A model generated the notes under the pieces. The model was not told where the DNA came from. It ran no database searches and saw only the letters and a program-made list of their open reading frames with translations. A stretch of DNA of 64,000 nt from the NCBI RefSeq assembly GCF_003119195.2, contig NZ_CP022253.1, positions 1,320,001 to 1,384,000 of the forward strand, read 5' to 3'. The translations under genes were made by a program, and so were the position numbers. The stretch comes from Azospirillum baldaniorum (lineage in GTDB: Bacteria; Pseudomonadota; Alphaproteobacteria; Azospirillales; Azospirillaceae). Positions 19,720-32,175 of the stretch are shown here, one piece after another. Positions within the stretch are counted from its first letter, which is position 1; each line of letters starts with the position of its first letter.

Positions 19720-20181
19720 ATGCTGCGCACGCGCCTGAACGAGGCTTTGAAGCAGGCGATGCTCGCCAAGAACCAGCGCGCCGTCTCGACCGTGCGCCTG
19801 ATCCTGGCCGCGCTGAAGGACCGGGACATCGCGGCACGCTCGCGCGGTGTCACCGACGGCATCGACGAGGCCGAGATCCTCTCCATGCTGCAGACGATGA
19901 TCAAGCAGCGCGGCGAGTCGATCAAGCTGTACGAGCAGGGCGGCCGCCTGGAGCTGGCCGAGCAGGAGCGCGAGGAGATCACCATCATCGAGGGCTTCCT
20001 GCCCAAGCAGATGTCGGAGGAGGAGGTGGCCGCCGCCGTGAAGACGGTGGTGGACGAGATCGGCGCCACCTGCATCAAGGACATGGGCAAGGTGATGGCG
20101 GAGCTGAAGACCCGCTACGCCGGCCAGATGGACTTCGCCAAGGTCAGCGGCACCGTGAAGCAGCAGCTTTCGGCCTGCTGA
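19720..20181 (+). CDS. GatB/YqeY-domain protein
   Basis: A 153-residue all-helical YqeY-like protein; the same domain forms the C-terminal tRNA-binding tail of the GatB amidotransferase subunit. The start LRTRLNEALKQAMLAKNQ and the segment EREEITIIEGFLPKQMSEEEV are typical, as is MGKVMAELKTRYAGQMDFAKV near the end. Its job as a free protein is not established. In many bacteria it sits just before dnaG and rpoD, exactly as here (39-base gap), so it probably belongs to this macromolecular-synthesis block. ATG at 19720 follows GAAGGA. Confidence 0.9.
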   Translation: MLRTRLNEALKQAMLAKNQRAVSTVRLILAALKDRDIAARSRGVTDGIDEAEILSMLQTMIKQRGESIKLYEQGGRLELAEQEREEITIIEGFLPKQMSEEEVAAAVKTVVDEIGATCIKDMGKVMAELKTRYAGQMDFAKVSGTVKQQLSAC

Positions 20182-20219
20182 TCTTGCGGTTTCCGATCTA
20201 GCACGGGGGCCGCCCGCCC

Positions 20220-22154
20220 ATGGCCTTTCCGCCCCAATTCCTGGAGGAGCTGCGCACCCGTCTCGCTTTGTCGGACGTGGTGGGCAAGCGCCTGCGCCTG
20301 ATCCGCGCCGGCCGCGAGTACAAGGCGCCGTGCCCCTTCCACAACGAGAAGTCGCCCTCCTTCTACGTCAACGACCAGAAGGGCTTCTTCCATTGCTTCG
20401 GCTGCGGGGCGCACGGCGACATCATCGGCTTCGTCATGCGCCACGACAACCTCGCCTTCCCGGAGGCGGTGGAAGCGCTGGCCGGCGAGGCGGGGCTGCC
20501 GGTCCCCCGGGCCACCGAGGAGGACAAGCAGCGCTACGAGCGGCGCAAGACGCTGCACGATCTGGTGGAGCAGGCCGCCCGCTGGTTCGAGCAGCAGCTC
20601 TACGCCCCCGCGGGCCGGGCCGGACTGGAGTATTTCCAGCGCCGCGGGCTGGACACCGACGGCATGGCGCGGTTCCGCCTGGGCTTCGCCCCCGGCGATT
20701 CCGGCGCGCTGCGCAGCCAGCTTCTGAAGCAGGGCTTCTCGGAAGAGGACATGGTGACCGCCGGCCTGCTGAAGCGGCCGGAGGACGGGCGCACGCCCTA
20801 CAGCTTCTTCCGCAACCGGGTGATCTTCCCGGTGACCGACCGGCGCGGCCGGGTGGTCGCCTTCGGCGGGCGCATCCTGGAAGGCGACGGCCCGAAATAC
20901 GTCAACACCGCCGACACGCCGCTGTTCCACAAAGGAACTTTGCTGTATGGCCTGTCGCGGGCGCGGCAGGCGGCGGCGGACGGCAAGCCGGTGATCGTCG
21001 CCGAAGGCTACATGGACGTCATCGCGCTGGTCCGCGCCGGCTTCGAGGGTGCGGTGGCGCCGCTCGGCACCGCCCTGACCGAGACGCAGGTCCAGGAGCT
21101 GTGGAAGCTGATCCCCGACGCGGAAAAGGTGCCGTTCCTCTGCTTTGACGGCGACAACGCGGGGCGGCGGGCGGCGTGGCGCGCGGTGGAGCGCATCCTG
21201 CCGCACCTCGCCCCCGGCCATTCCGCCCGCGTCGCCTTCCTGCCGGAGGGGGAGGACCCCGACAGCCTGATCCGTCTGCACGGCCCCCGCGCCATGCAGG
21301 AGGTGCTGGGCGAGGCCATTCCGCTGTCCGAGGCGGTCTGGCGCATGGAGACCGAGGGCAAGCCCACCGACACTCCCGAATCGAAGGCGGCGGTGAAGGC
21401 GGCGCTGGACGCCCGGGTCGGCCAGATCGCCGACCGCGACGTGCAGTCCTTCTACCGCACCGAGATGCGCCGCCGCGTCGACGAGGCCTTCGCCCCGCCG
21501 CCGCGCCAGCGCAACGAGCGCGGCCCCTGGGTTCCGGGCGGCTCCTGGCAAGGCGGGGGGCAGGGGGGCGGGCGCTTCGGCCAGCAGACGCGCCGGCACA
21601 CGCCGGGCCTGCCGGGTCTGCGCACCGCGCCGCCGCCCGGCCACCGCCGCCGCAACCCCGGCAATCTGGCCGCTGCGCGGGAGCGCGTTCTGCTCGCCGT
21701 GATCATCAATCATCCCGAGTTGTTTGATGAGTTGGGCGAATCGCTGGGCATGCTGCCGTTTCCCGACCGGGAATTGGAGGAATTGCGCCAAGCGGTCATC
21801 GGATTGCTTGCTGAACGGCGAGAAAACGACTCGGGACTTGACGCCGCATCGCTTTGTCGCCACTTGTCTTCCGCCGGCTATGATACCATTGTCCGCTCTC
21901 TGCTCAGCGAGTCGACCTATGTCCATGCCGGCTTTGCACGCCCGGACGCATCCTCCTTGGACGCGAAACGGGGGTGGTGGCCGACATGGCATCACCTGCA
22001 TCACAGGCAGGTGATGGCCGATTTGAGAGAAGCGGAGGCGGCTTTGGCCCGTGACAACAGCGAGGCGAACTTCGCGCGGGTCGTGGCCCTTCAACAGGAG
22101 GTCATCAGGTCCGGAATGGGTATGACGGATGACGAGGATCTCGACGATGCCTAG
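20220..22154 (+). CDS. dnaG: DNA primase
   Basis: A 644-residue primase that makes RNA primers for lagging-strand synthesis. The N-terminal CHC2 zinc finger uses C38, H41, C59 and C62 (CPFHNEKSPSF, FHCFGCGAHGD). The RNA polymerase core includes GRVVAFGGRIL, and the Toprim domain has VIVAEGYMDVI and the acidic LCFDGDNAGRRA. A glycine-, arginine- and proline-rich linker near residues 420-480 precedes the C-terminal DnaB-interaction domain. The last third before the end is less GC-rich at codon level than the core. Second gene of the YqeY-dnaG-rpoD block. Confidence 0.97.
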   Translation: MAFPPQFLEELRTRLALSDVVGKRLRLIRAGREYKAPCPFHNEKSPSFYVNDQKGFFHCFGCGAHGDIIGFVMRHDNLAFPEAVEALAGEAGLPVPRATEEDKQRYERRKTLHDLVEQAARWFEQQLYAPAGRAGLEYFQRRGLDTDGMARFRLGFAPGDSGALRSQLLKQGFSEEDMVTAGLLKRPEDGRTPYSFFRNRVIFPVTDRRGRVVAFGGRILEGDGPKYVNTADTPLFHKGTLLYGLSRARQAAADGKPVIVAEGYMDVIALVRAGFEGAVAPLGTALTETQVQELWKLIPDAEKVPFLCFDGDNAGRRAAWRAVERILPHLAPGHSARVAFLPEGEDPDSLIRLHGPRAMQEVLGEAIPLSEAVWRMETEGKPTDTPESKAAVKAALDARVGQIADRDVQSFYRTEMRRRVDEAFAPPPRQRNERGPWVPGGSWQGGGQGGGRFGQQTRRHTPGLPGLRTAPPPGHRRRNPGNLAAARERVLLAVIINHPELFDELGESLGMLPFPDRELEELRQAVIGLLAERRENDSGLDAASLCRHLSSAGYDTIVRSLLSESTYVHAGFARPDASSLDAKRGWWPTWHHLHHRQVMADLREAEAALARDNSEANFARVVALQQEVIRSGMGMTDDEDLDDA

Positions 22155-22308
22155 CGGCCAGCGCCGCCGGGCGTGGTGCGGAAGGGAAGGGCCGGAGGGA
22201 ATGAGACCCGGAGGGGTCTGTCCGGACAAGGTCCGGAACGGTTCACAACCGGTTTAAGCAGGTGCGGATCGACAGCGGGGGGCCGCTGCGATGCGTGCTA
22301 TGGGTTTT

Positions 22309-22314
22309 TATAAT
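22309..22314 (+). promoter_or_regulatory. Candidate -10 element upstream of rpoD
   Basis: A perfect TATAAT lies 25 bases before the rpoD start codon. No good -35 is found 16-18 bases upstream (CTGCGA-like). If used, the 5' leader would be only about 20 bases and include the GCGGGGG ribosome site. It would give rpoD its own promoter inside the dnaG-rpoD block. Confidence 0.4.
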
Positions 22315-22339
22315 GGGGTAATGCGGGGGCATCGATCGC

Positions 22340-24301
<1,962 letters not shown>

Positions 24302-24340
24302 GGTTCCGGGGCAGGCTCGATACGGACTGCGATCGTATGA

Positions 24341-24370
24341 AAAGCGGGGGACCTTCGGGTCCCCTGTTTT
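24341..24370 (+). terminator. Rho-independent terminator of rpoD
   Basis: GCGGGGGACC, UUCG tetraloop, GGTCCCCTGT, then TTTT: a stem of nine to ten pairs with flanking AAA/TTT complementarity, 40 bases after the rpoD stop. Confidence 0.85.
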
Positions 24371-24446
24371 CATTTTGGGCTTTGGCCTCTGTCGAACGGG
24401 GTTGCATAAGCTTCCGGTTCTGGGCACATTCGGCATCCCTCGGTGG

Positions 24447-24522
24447 GGGCCTGTAGTTCAGCGGTTAGAACGCGCCGCTCATAACGGTGTTGTCGTCGGT
24501 TCGAATCCGGCCGGGCCCACCA
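24447..24522 (+). tRNA. tRNA-Ile(CAT) (alternatively elongator tRNA-Met)
   Basis: A 76-base cloverleaf with a 7-base acceptor stem (GGGCCTG with CGGGCCC, one G-U), D stem GTTC/GAAC, anticodon stem CGCCG/CGGTG, loop CTCATAA, T arm GTCGG-TTCGAAT-CCGGC, discriminator A and encoded CCA. The anticodon at 24480-24482 is CAT. The GGGCCTG acceptor resembles that of alphaproteobacterial tRNA-Ile(GAT) as I recall it, which favours the lysidine-modified tRNA-Ile2 over Met; this choice is inference. It lies just after the rpoD terminator. Confidence 0.9.
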
Positions 24523-24527
24523 TTTCC

Positions 24528-25007
24528 CTACAGCTTTCTGCGACCGTCCATTCCCGCTGTGGTCGAGGCGAGGTCGCGGCGCAGGCAGACGGCGCTGCCG
24601 GGGCACAGCCCGGCGAATTGCGCGCTGGCGCGGATGGCCGGAGGCGCGTCGCCGCGCTCCGCGCGCGTGAAGCCGATGCGTTCGAAGAAGCCGGCGGCAC
24701 CGATGGTCAACAGCCACAACCGCTCCAGGCCAAGCGCCACGGCCTCTTTGGAGATCGCGTCCACGACCGTACAGCCTTCGCCCTTGCGGCGGCGCTCCGG
24801 CGGCAGGACGACCGAGCGGAGCAGCCCGTCGGGCCCATAAATCTCCAAGCCGCCGTACCCCAGGAGCCCATCGGGGGCGTCCACGCGCCAGAAGCGCCGC
24901 CCGGCCTCGGCGATGTCCTGGTTCGGCAAGCCTTCCATGGCGAGAAGAGCCGCGAGGGCCGGCAGGTCCCGCTTCGCCAGCGGCGTGGCTGTCCGTGATC
25001 CCATCAT
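24528..25007 (-). CDS. GNAT acetyltransferase of the ArsN2 arsenic-resistance type
   Basis: A 159-residue acetyltransferase. The segment LWLLTIGAAGFFERIGFTRAER followed by PAIRASAQFAGLCPGSAVC is the combination I associate with ArsN2-type enzymes, which acetylate organoarsenicals and are usually in ars operons. Here the gene is alone, wedged between two tRNA genes and facing both. Motif A is PPERRRKGEGCTVVDAI. Two adjacent ATGs at 25007 and 25004 follow GGGAGGAAG. The substrate assignment rests on recalled family similarity; a generic GNAT role is possible. Confidence 0.78.
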   Translation of the reverse strand: MMGSRTATPLAKRDLPALAALLAMEGLPNQDIAEAGRRFWRVDAPDGLLGYGGLEIYGPDGLLRSVVLPPERRRKGEGCTVVDAISKEAVALGLERLWLLTIGAAGFFERIGFTRAERGDAPPAIRASAQFAGLCPGSAVCLRRDLASTTAGMDGRRKL

Positions 25008-25141
25008 GATGGCTTCCTCCCGCTCGGCACGCCCGCGGCGGTGGGCGCAGCGAACGCCGAAAATGACAATAACGCCGCCGGATCACCTGATCCAACCGCG
25101 TTCAGCGAAGCGTCATGGGGATTTGTATGGGAAGAGGAGAG

Positions 25142-25218
25142 TGGCGCGCCCGAAGAGATTCGAACTCCTGACCCCCAGATTCGTAGTCTGGTGCTCTATC
25201 CAGCTGAGCTACGGGCGC
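25142..25218 (-). tRNA. tRNA-Arg(ACG)
   Basis: A 77-base cloverleaf on the minus strand: acceptor GCGCCCG/CGGGCGC, D arm TAGCTCAGCTGGATAGAGC, anticodon stem-loop CCAGA-CTACGAA-TCTGG with anticodon ACG (A34 read as inosine after TadA editing), T arm with GTTCGAATC, discriminator G and encoded CCA at 25142-25144. Confidence 0.97.
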
Positions 25219-25423
25219 TTCTCTCTGCCGCGGCGTCGGCGAGGCCGTCGTCTGCGGTGGCGCGGTTTTTAATCGGGCCGTGACCGGAAGGCAACCAAAA
25301 TCGTCCGGCCCGTGAAATTTTTCCGGCAAGCGGATGTCAGCCCTTTGACGGACTACAGAATGGCGGCGGTTGGGCTTACCTTGGCGTGGTGACGACCAGC
25401 CAGAAGGGCATTCGAGAACAGCT

Positions 25424-25936
25424 ATGGGCATGACGTTTCTGAGCCGCGCCGCTATGGGGCCGGTGGGTTCGCTGATGGCGCTTTCCGTGATGGCGGCGAC
25501 CGGCACGGCGGCAGTTGGGACGGCGCAGGCGGCGGACGACCGGTCCAACGCCGCGGTGCTGGTGTCCGCGGCCATCGGCAACGAGGTCGTCCAGATGGTC
25601 GAACTCGGCCCGAAGGTCATCCAGGTGACCGTCAACGACCGCGTCGTCTACGAGGACCGCGAGGGGCGCACCCTGTCCTTCGTGAACGCCTACAACATGG
25701 AAGGGCGCTGGCTGGTGCTGCTTCAGGAGAGCGTGGACGGCAAATGCGCCGCGCGCTTCCGCGTGCTCGACCTCGGCGGGACCAAGGCCTCCGTCTCGCT
25801 GCCGTTCGGGACCTGCAGCGACGCGCCGAAGGTGGAGCAGGCGGACCGGACATTGACCGTTTCGCTGCCGGCGTCCGACGGAAAGAGCACGGCGGCCTGG
25901 AACTACCGGGACGGCATGCTCGTTCGCATGCGCTGA
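25424..25936 (+). CDS. Secreted protein of unknown function
   Basis: A 170-residue protein from ATG 25424; an upstream GTG in frame at 25370 adds 18 unlikely residues. Residues 1-35 form a long signal peptide ending AQAAD. The mature domain is predominantly beta (VVQMVELGPKVIQVTVNDRVVYEDREG, in part) with two cysteines (CAARFRV and FGTCSD) that could pair. It looks like a small beta-sandwich envelope protein. I recognise no family. The next gene, a PAP2 phosphatase, begins 23 bases downstream in the same direction. Confidence 0.7.
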   Translation: MGMTFLSRAAMGPVGSLMALSVMAATGTAAVGTAQAADDRSNAAVLVSAAIGNEVVQMVELGPKVIQVTVNDRVVYEDREGRTLSFVNAYNMEGRWLVLLQESVDGKCAARFRVLDLGGTKASVSLPFGTCSDAPKVEQADRTLTVSLPASDGKSTAAWNYRDGMLVRMR

Positions 25937-25959
25937 ATGGAAAGGGAGCGGCGAGGACC

Positions 25960-26613
25960 GTGGGACATCTGAACCTCTGGCACGTCAACAAGGCGATCTC
26001 GCTTCTCGGCAGCACGTCCTTCGTGCTGCCGGTGGCGGGCATCCTGATCGTGATGCTGTGGCGCCGCCATTCGGCGGTCTCGGCGGCGCGCTGGCTGGCC
26101 GTGCTGGCCATGCTGATGGGCTCGGTGGCGCTTCTGAAGATCCTGGGCCACGCCTGCGGCATTCGCCTGTTCGACGACCGGCTGACCAGCCCCAGCGGCC
26201 ACGCCGCGCTCGCCGCCGCCGTCTACGGGGCGGTCGGGGTGATGGCGGCGCGCTCGCTGGACGGCTGGCGGCGTGGTGTGGTGGTCCTCGGCGCCCTTGG
26301 CCTGGTGGTGGGGGTGGCGGCCTCGCGCATCCTGCTGCGTTACCATTCGGTGACGGAGGTGGTGGTCGGACTCATCCTTGGCGGGCTGGCGGTGGCGGCC
26401 TTCGCGCAGAGCTTCAACCGGATGACCCCGTCGCGCCTGAACCTCAGCCCGCTGGTCCTCGCCCTGGTCGTTCTGTTCGGCGTCGCCACCTACGCGCTCG
26501 GCGACCGCACCAACGCCGAGCCGATGCTGAAGCATTTCGCCTATCTGCTCCGTGAGGAATCTCCGGTCTGCGGTCCGATGCCGCCGCTGAACAGTTTCCT
26601 GGAACGGCTGTAG
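25960..26613 (+). CDS. PAP2-family membrane phosphatase
   Basis: A 217-residue integral membrane protein starting at GTG 25960, preceded by GGGAGCGGCGAGG. Motif 2 is SPSGHAALAAAVYG (catalytic PSGH) and motif 3 is SRILLRYHSVTEVVVG (SRxxxxxH), both in the PAP2 pattern. Motif 1 is degenerate (KILGHACGIRLFDDR rather than KxxxxxxRP). About five hydrophobic segments are visible. PAP2 enzymes hydrolyse phosphatidate or undecaprenyl pyrophosphate, and the substrate here is unknown. The C-terminal tail after the last helix is cytoplasmic or periplasmic and ends FLERL. Confidence 0.85.
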   Translation: MGHLNLWHVNKAISLLGSTSFVLPVAGILIVMLWRRHSAVSAARWLAVLAMLMGSVALLKILGHACGIRLFDDRLTSPSGHAALAAAVYGAVGVMAARSLDGWRRGVVVLGALGLVVGVAASRILLRYHSVTEVVVGLILGGLAVAAFAQSFNRMTPSRLNLSPLVLALVVLFGVATYALGDRTNAEPMLKHFAYLLREESPVCGPMPPLNSFLERL

Positions 26614-26800
26614 CCGCTGTTTTCCTTGCCGGATGCAGCGACCGTCCAGGGTTGGTCTTCCCTGGACTTGGCAACCGGAATGTTTGCCTTGCGGTGTCGG
26701 TTGAGGGTTGAGAGCGGGCTTGCGACGGGGCATGGTGTGGGCTTATACCGACGCCCCCGTTCCTGACCCGTTCTGCCTTTTTCGGTATCCCTTCCGGCCC

Positions 26801-30196
<3,396 letters not shown>

Positions 30197-30304
30197 CCGC
30201 ACCCTCGGGATTACCGCCCTTCCCGGTCTGGCCTTTGCGGCGCCATGGCATAGATCCTTGACGACGAAAGCATTGCGTTCGTTTCCCTTGCAACGGGGAG
30301 GGCC

Positions 30305-30844
30305 ATGGCATCGACGAAGCGGGACACCGCACCCGATCCGGAACGGCTCATCGGCGCGTGGCGCGACGCCGCCGCGGACGCCCGCCGTTGGCGTGACGAT
30401 CCGGACCGCGTGGCCGCCCTGAAGGCGGCGCGCACCCGGCTGCATCAGCCGCCACCGCCACCACCGCGCCCGCCCCAGCGGGTACTGGCCGACGAGCTGC
30501 ACGCCGCCCGCGCCGCCTGGGAGGAGGGGCAGGGGTTGGACGGCACCGCCCGCGCCCTGGCCTACGCCAACCTGAAGCGTTGGGAGCCCGGTCTGTTCGG
30601 CTACAGCGAGACGCAGCGGTCCACCGCCGGCAAGATCGCCGCGTCGGAAGCCGCGGAGTCGCGGCGCGACGAGCAGGAGCGGGCGGAGGCCCAGGCCTTG
30701 ATCCGGGCCTTCCGGCGGGTGCAGGACCGTGCCCGCAGCACCGCCCGCGCCGTGCAGGCCGACCCCCGCGCCCGCGCCATGGCGGCGGACGAGGGGCTGA
30801 TGCTTCCGGAGGGCGGCCGGTCGGGCGGTGTGACGGCCCCGTGA
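30305..30844 (+). CDS. Charged helical hypothetical protein
   Basis: A 179-residue, arginine-, alanine- and glutamate-rich protein with GGGGAGGGCC before its ATG. A proline run (residues 50-60, PPPPPPRPP) separates two helical parts. The second half is highly charged (SRRDEQERAEAQALIRAFRR) and could form a coiled coil. No family recognised. Its stop overlaps the start of the endonuclease III-like gene (GTGA), so the two are translationally coupled and probably functionally linked. Confidence 0.7.
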   Translation: MASTKRDTAPDPERLIGAWRDAAADARRWRDDPDRVAALKAARTRLHQPPPPPPRPPQRVLADELHAARAAWEEGQGLDGTARALAYANLKRWEPGLFGYSETQRSTAGKIAASEAAESRRDEQERAEAQALIRAFRRVQDRARSTARAVQADPRARAMAADEGLMLPEGGRSGGVTAP

Positions 30845-31608
30845 AGCGCCGTCTCAAGGCCAACGACGATCAGGCGTCTTTCGCCTTGTTGCCTGCGGCT
30901 TTGCCCGACGAGAAGCTGCTGGAGATCCACCGCCGGCTCTGCCTGATCTTCGGCTGCCCGATCGCCTATTTCCGCGCGCTCGACCCGCTGAGCGAACTGG
31001 TGTCCTCGCTGCTGTCGCACCGCACGCGCAACGCGGCCTCCGGCGCGGCCTTCCGCGCTTTGCGGGCACGCTGGGGGGAGGATTGGGCCGCTGTGCGCGA
31101 CGCGGACCCGGCGGAGGTCGAGACGGTCATCGCCGGGGTGACGTGGCCGGAGCAGAAGGCGCCGCGCATCCAGGCGATCCTGCGGCGGATCACCGAGTTG
31201 CGCGGCGAGCTTTCCCTTGATTTCCTGGCGGAGATGACGGTGCCGGAGGCGCGGGCCTGGCTGCAGGCGCTTCCCGGCGTCGGCCCGAAGACCAGCGCCG
31301 CGGTGATGAGCTTCAGCAGCCTGCGCCGCCCCGCCTTGCCGGTGGACAGCCACCATCATCGCGTCGCCGTGCGCACCGGGCTGATTCCACCCAGCGTGGC
31401 GGTCGGCCCGTCGCACACCATTCTGGAGGCGCGGCTTCCCCCGGACTGGACGGCCCAGGAGATCTACGATCATCACGAGGTGATGATGCTGCACGGGCAG
31501 CGGGTCTGCTTCTACCGCAACCCGGCCTGCGAGCGGTGCGTTCTGCTGGAGCTGTGTCCGGAGGGGCAGAAGCGGATGGCGGGTGGGGCGTCGGCGGAAG
31601 GAGCGTAG
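30841..31608 (+). CDS. Endonuclease III-like HhH-GPD DNA glycosylase with 4Fe-4S cluster
   Basis: A 255-residue base-excision repair glycosylase/lyase. The helix-hairpin-helix LQALPGVGPKTSAAVMSF carries the catalytic Lys150, and the GPD aspartate is D169 in VDSHHHRV. The C-terminal cluster ligands are C223, C230, C233 and C239 with the canonical C-x6-C-x2-C-x5-C spacing. The sequence deviates from classical Nth (for example HRTRNAASG near residue 60 and VDSHHHR), so it may be a paralog with a different lesion range. GTG start at 30841 overlaps the previous gene by four bases. Confidence 0.9.
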   Translation: MKRRLKANDDQASFALLPAALPDEKLLEIHRRLCLIFGCPIAYFRALDPLSELVSSLLSHRTRNAASGAAFRALRARWGEDWAAVRDADPAEVETVIAGVTWPEQKAPRIQAILRRITELRGELSLDFLAEMTVPEARAWLQALPGVGPKTSAAVMSFSSLRRPALPVDSHHHRVAVRTGLIPPSVAVGPSHTILEARLPPDWTAQEIYDHHEVMMLHGQRVCFYRNPACERCVLLELCPEGQKRMAGGASAEGA

Positions 31609-31615
31609 TCGCCCC

Positions 31616-31706
31616 TTGCCCCCACCCCGGCCCTCCCCCGCTGGGCGGGGGAGGGAGTAAAAGTTCCCTCCCCTGCGACAGCGGGGGAGGGTTAGGGTGG
31701 GGGCAA
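31616..31706. repeat. Intergenic inverted-repeat element, family A copy 1
   Basis: Outer arms TTGCCCCCACCC and GGGTGGGGGCAA are exact inverted complements. Inside are CCCTCCCCCGCTGGGCGGGGGAGGG and CCCTCCCCTGCGACAGCGGGGGAGGG hairpins (described by arms). It fills the gap between convergent genes. Copies 2 and 3 are at 36871-36976 and 52276-52379. Confidence 0.85.
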
Positions 31707-31720
31707 AGTTTCCAGTAGGT

Positions 31721-31984
31721 TCAATTCACCAGCGGCGGGCGGCGCATGCCCGGCAGGGGGGAGGGGTTGCTGCGCTGTGGCCGTTCGCCACCGGAGGCGG
31801 CCTGCTCGGCGGCGTCGAGCATGGCTTCGGCCTGCTTCTGCACGGCGGCGGCGCGGGCCTGGTCCATGGGGTCGGTGCTTTCCTTCCGGACATAGCCGGC
31901 GGCCTGTTCGGCGAGGTCGAGGGTTTCGACCACCTCGTCCATCGTTTCCTCCAGCGCGGTCACATCGACCTTTTTGCCGGTCAT
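31721..31984 (-). CDS. Small hypothetical protein with amphipathic helices
   Basis: An 87-residue protein from ATG 31984, preceded by CGGAGACGACGAA. The N-terminal 60 residues are acidic and helical (ALEETMDEVVETLDLAEQAA, then AAAVQKQAEAMLDAAEQAA), likely a coiled coil, and the last 20 are proline- and arginine-rich. No signal peptide and no family recognised. It is transcribed away from the glucan synthase gene, sharing the 191-base intergenic space with it. Confidence 0.6.
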   Translation of the reverse strand: MTGKKVDVTALEETMDEVVETLDLAEQAAGYVRKESTDPMDQARAAAVQKQAEAMLDAAEQAASGGERPQRSNPSPLPGMRRPPLVN

Positions 31985-32175
31985 TTCGTCGTCTCCGGTC
32001 GTTGCGGTTGGTGATGCCAACAGGAGCGGGACGGCGGCCGTTCCCAATTTGGTAATCCGGGCGGCCACCCAAAAAAATTCGACGCGGGCGCGGGAATAGT
32101 TTTTTGCAGCGCACGTTCGTCTGTGTGTCCGGTGGCGCCCGCCACCCATCCTACCCAGGCTTGCGAAATCCCCAC

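Noticed and set aside
20115..22229. 704-codon minus-strand frame opposite dnaG
   Set aside because: Shadow frame. dnaG on the plus strand has the complete primase motifs.
24479..24700. Minus-strand frame ending in VGPAGFEPTTTPL across a tRNA
   Set aside because: This is the well-known artefact of translating a tRNA T arm and anticodon region; the DNA is the tRNA-Ile/Met gene.
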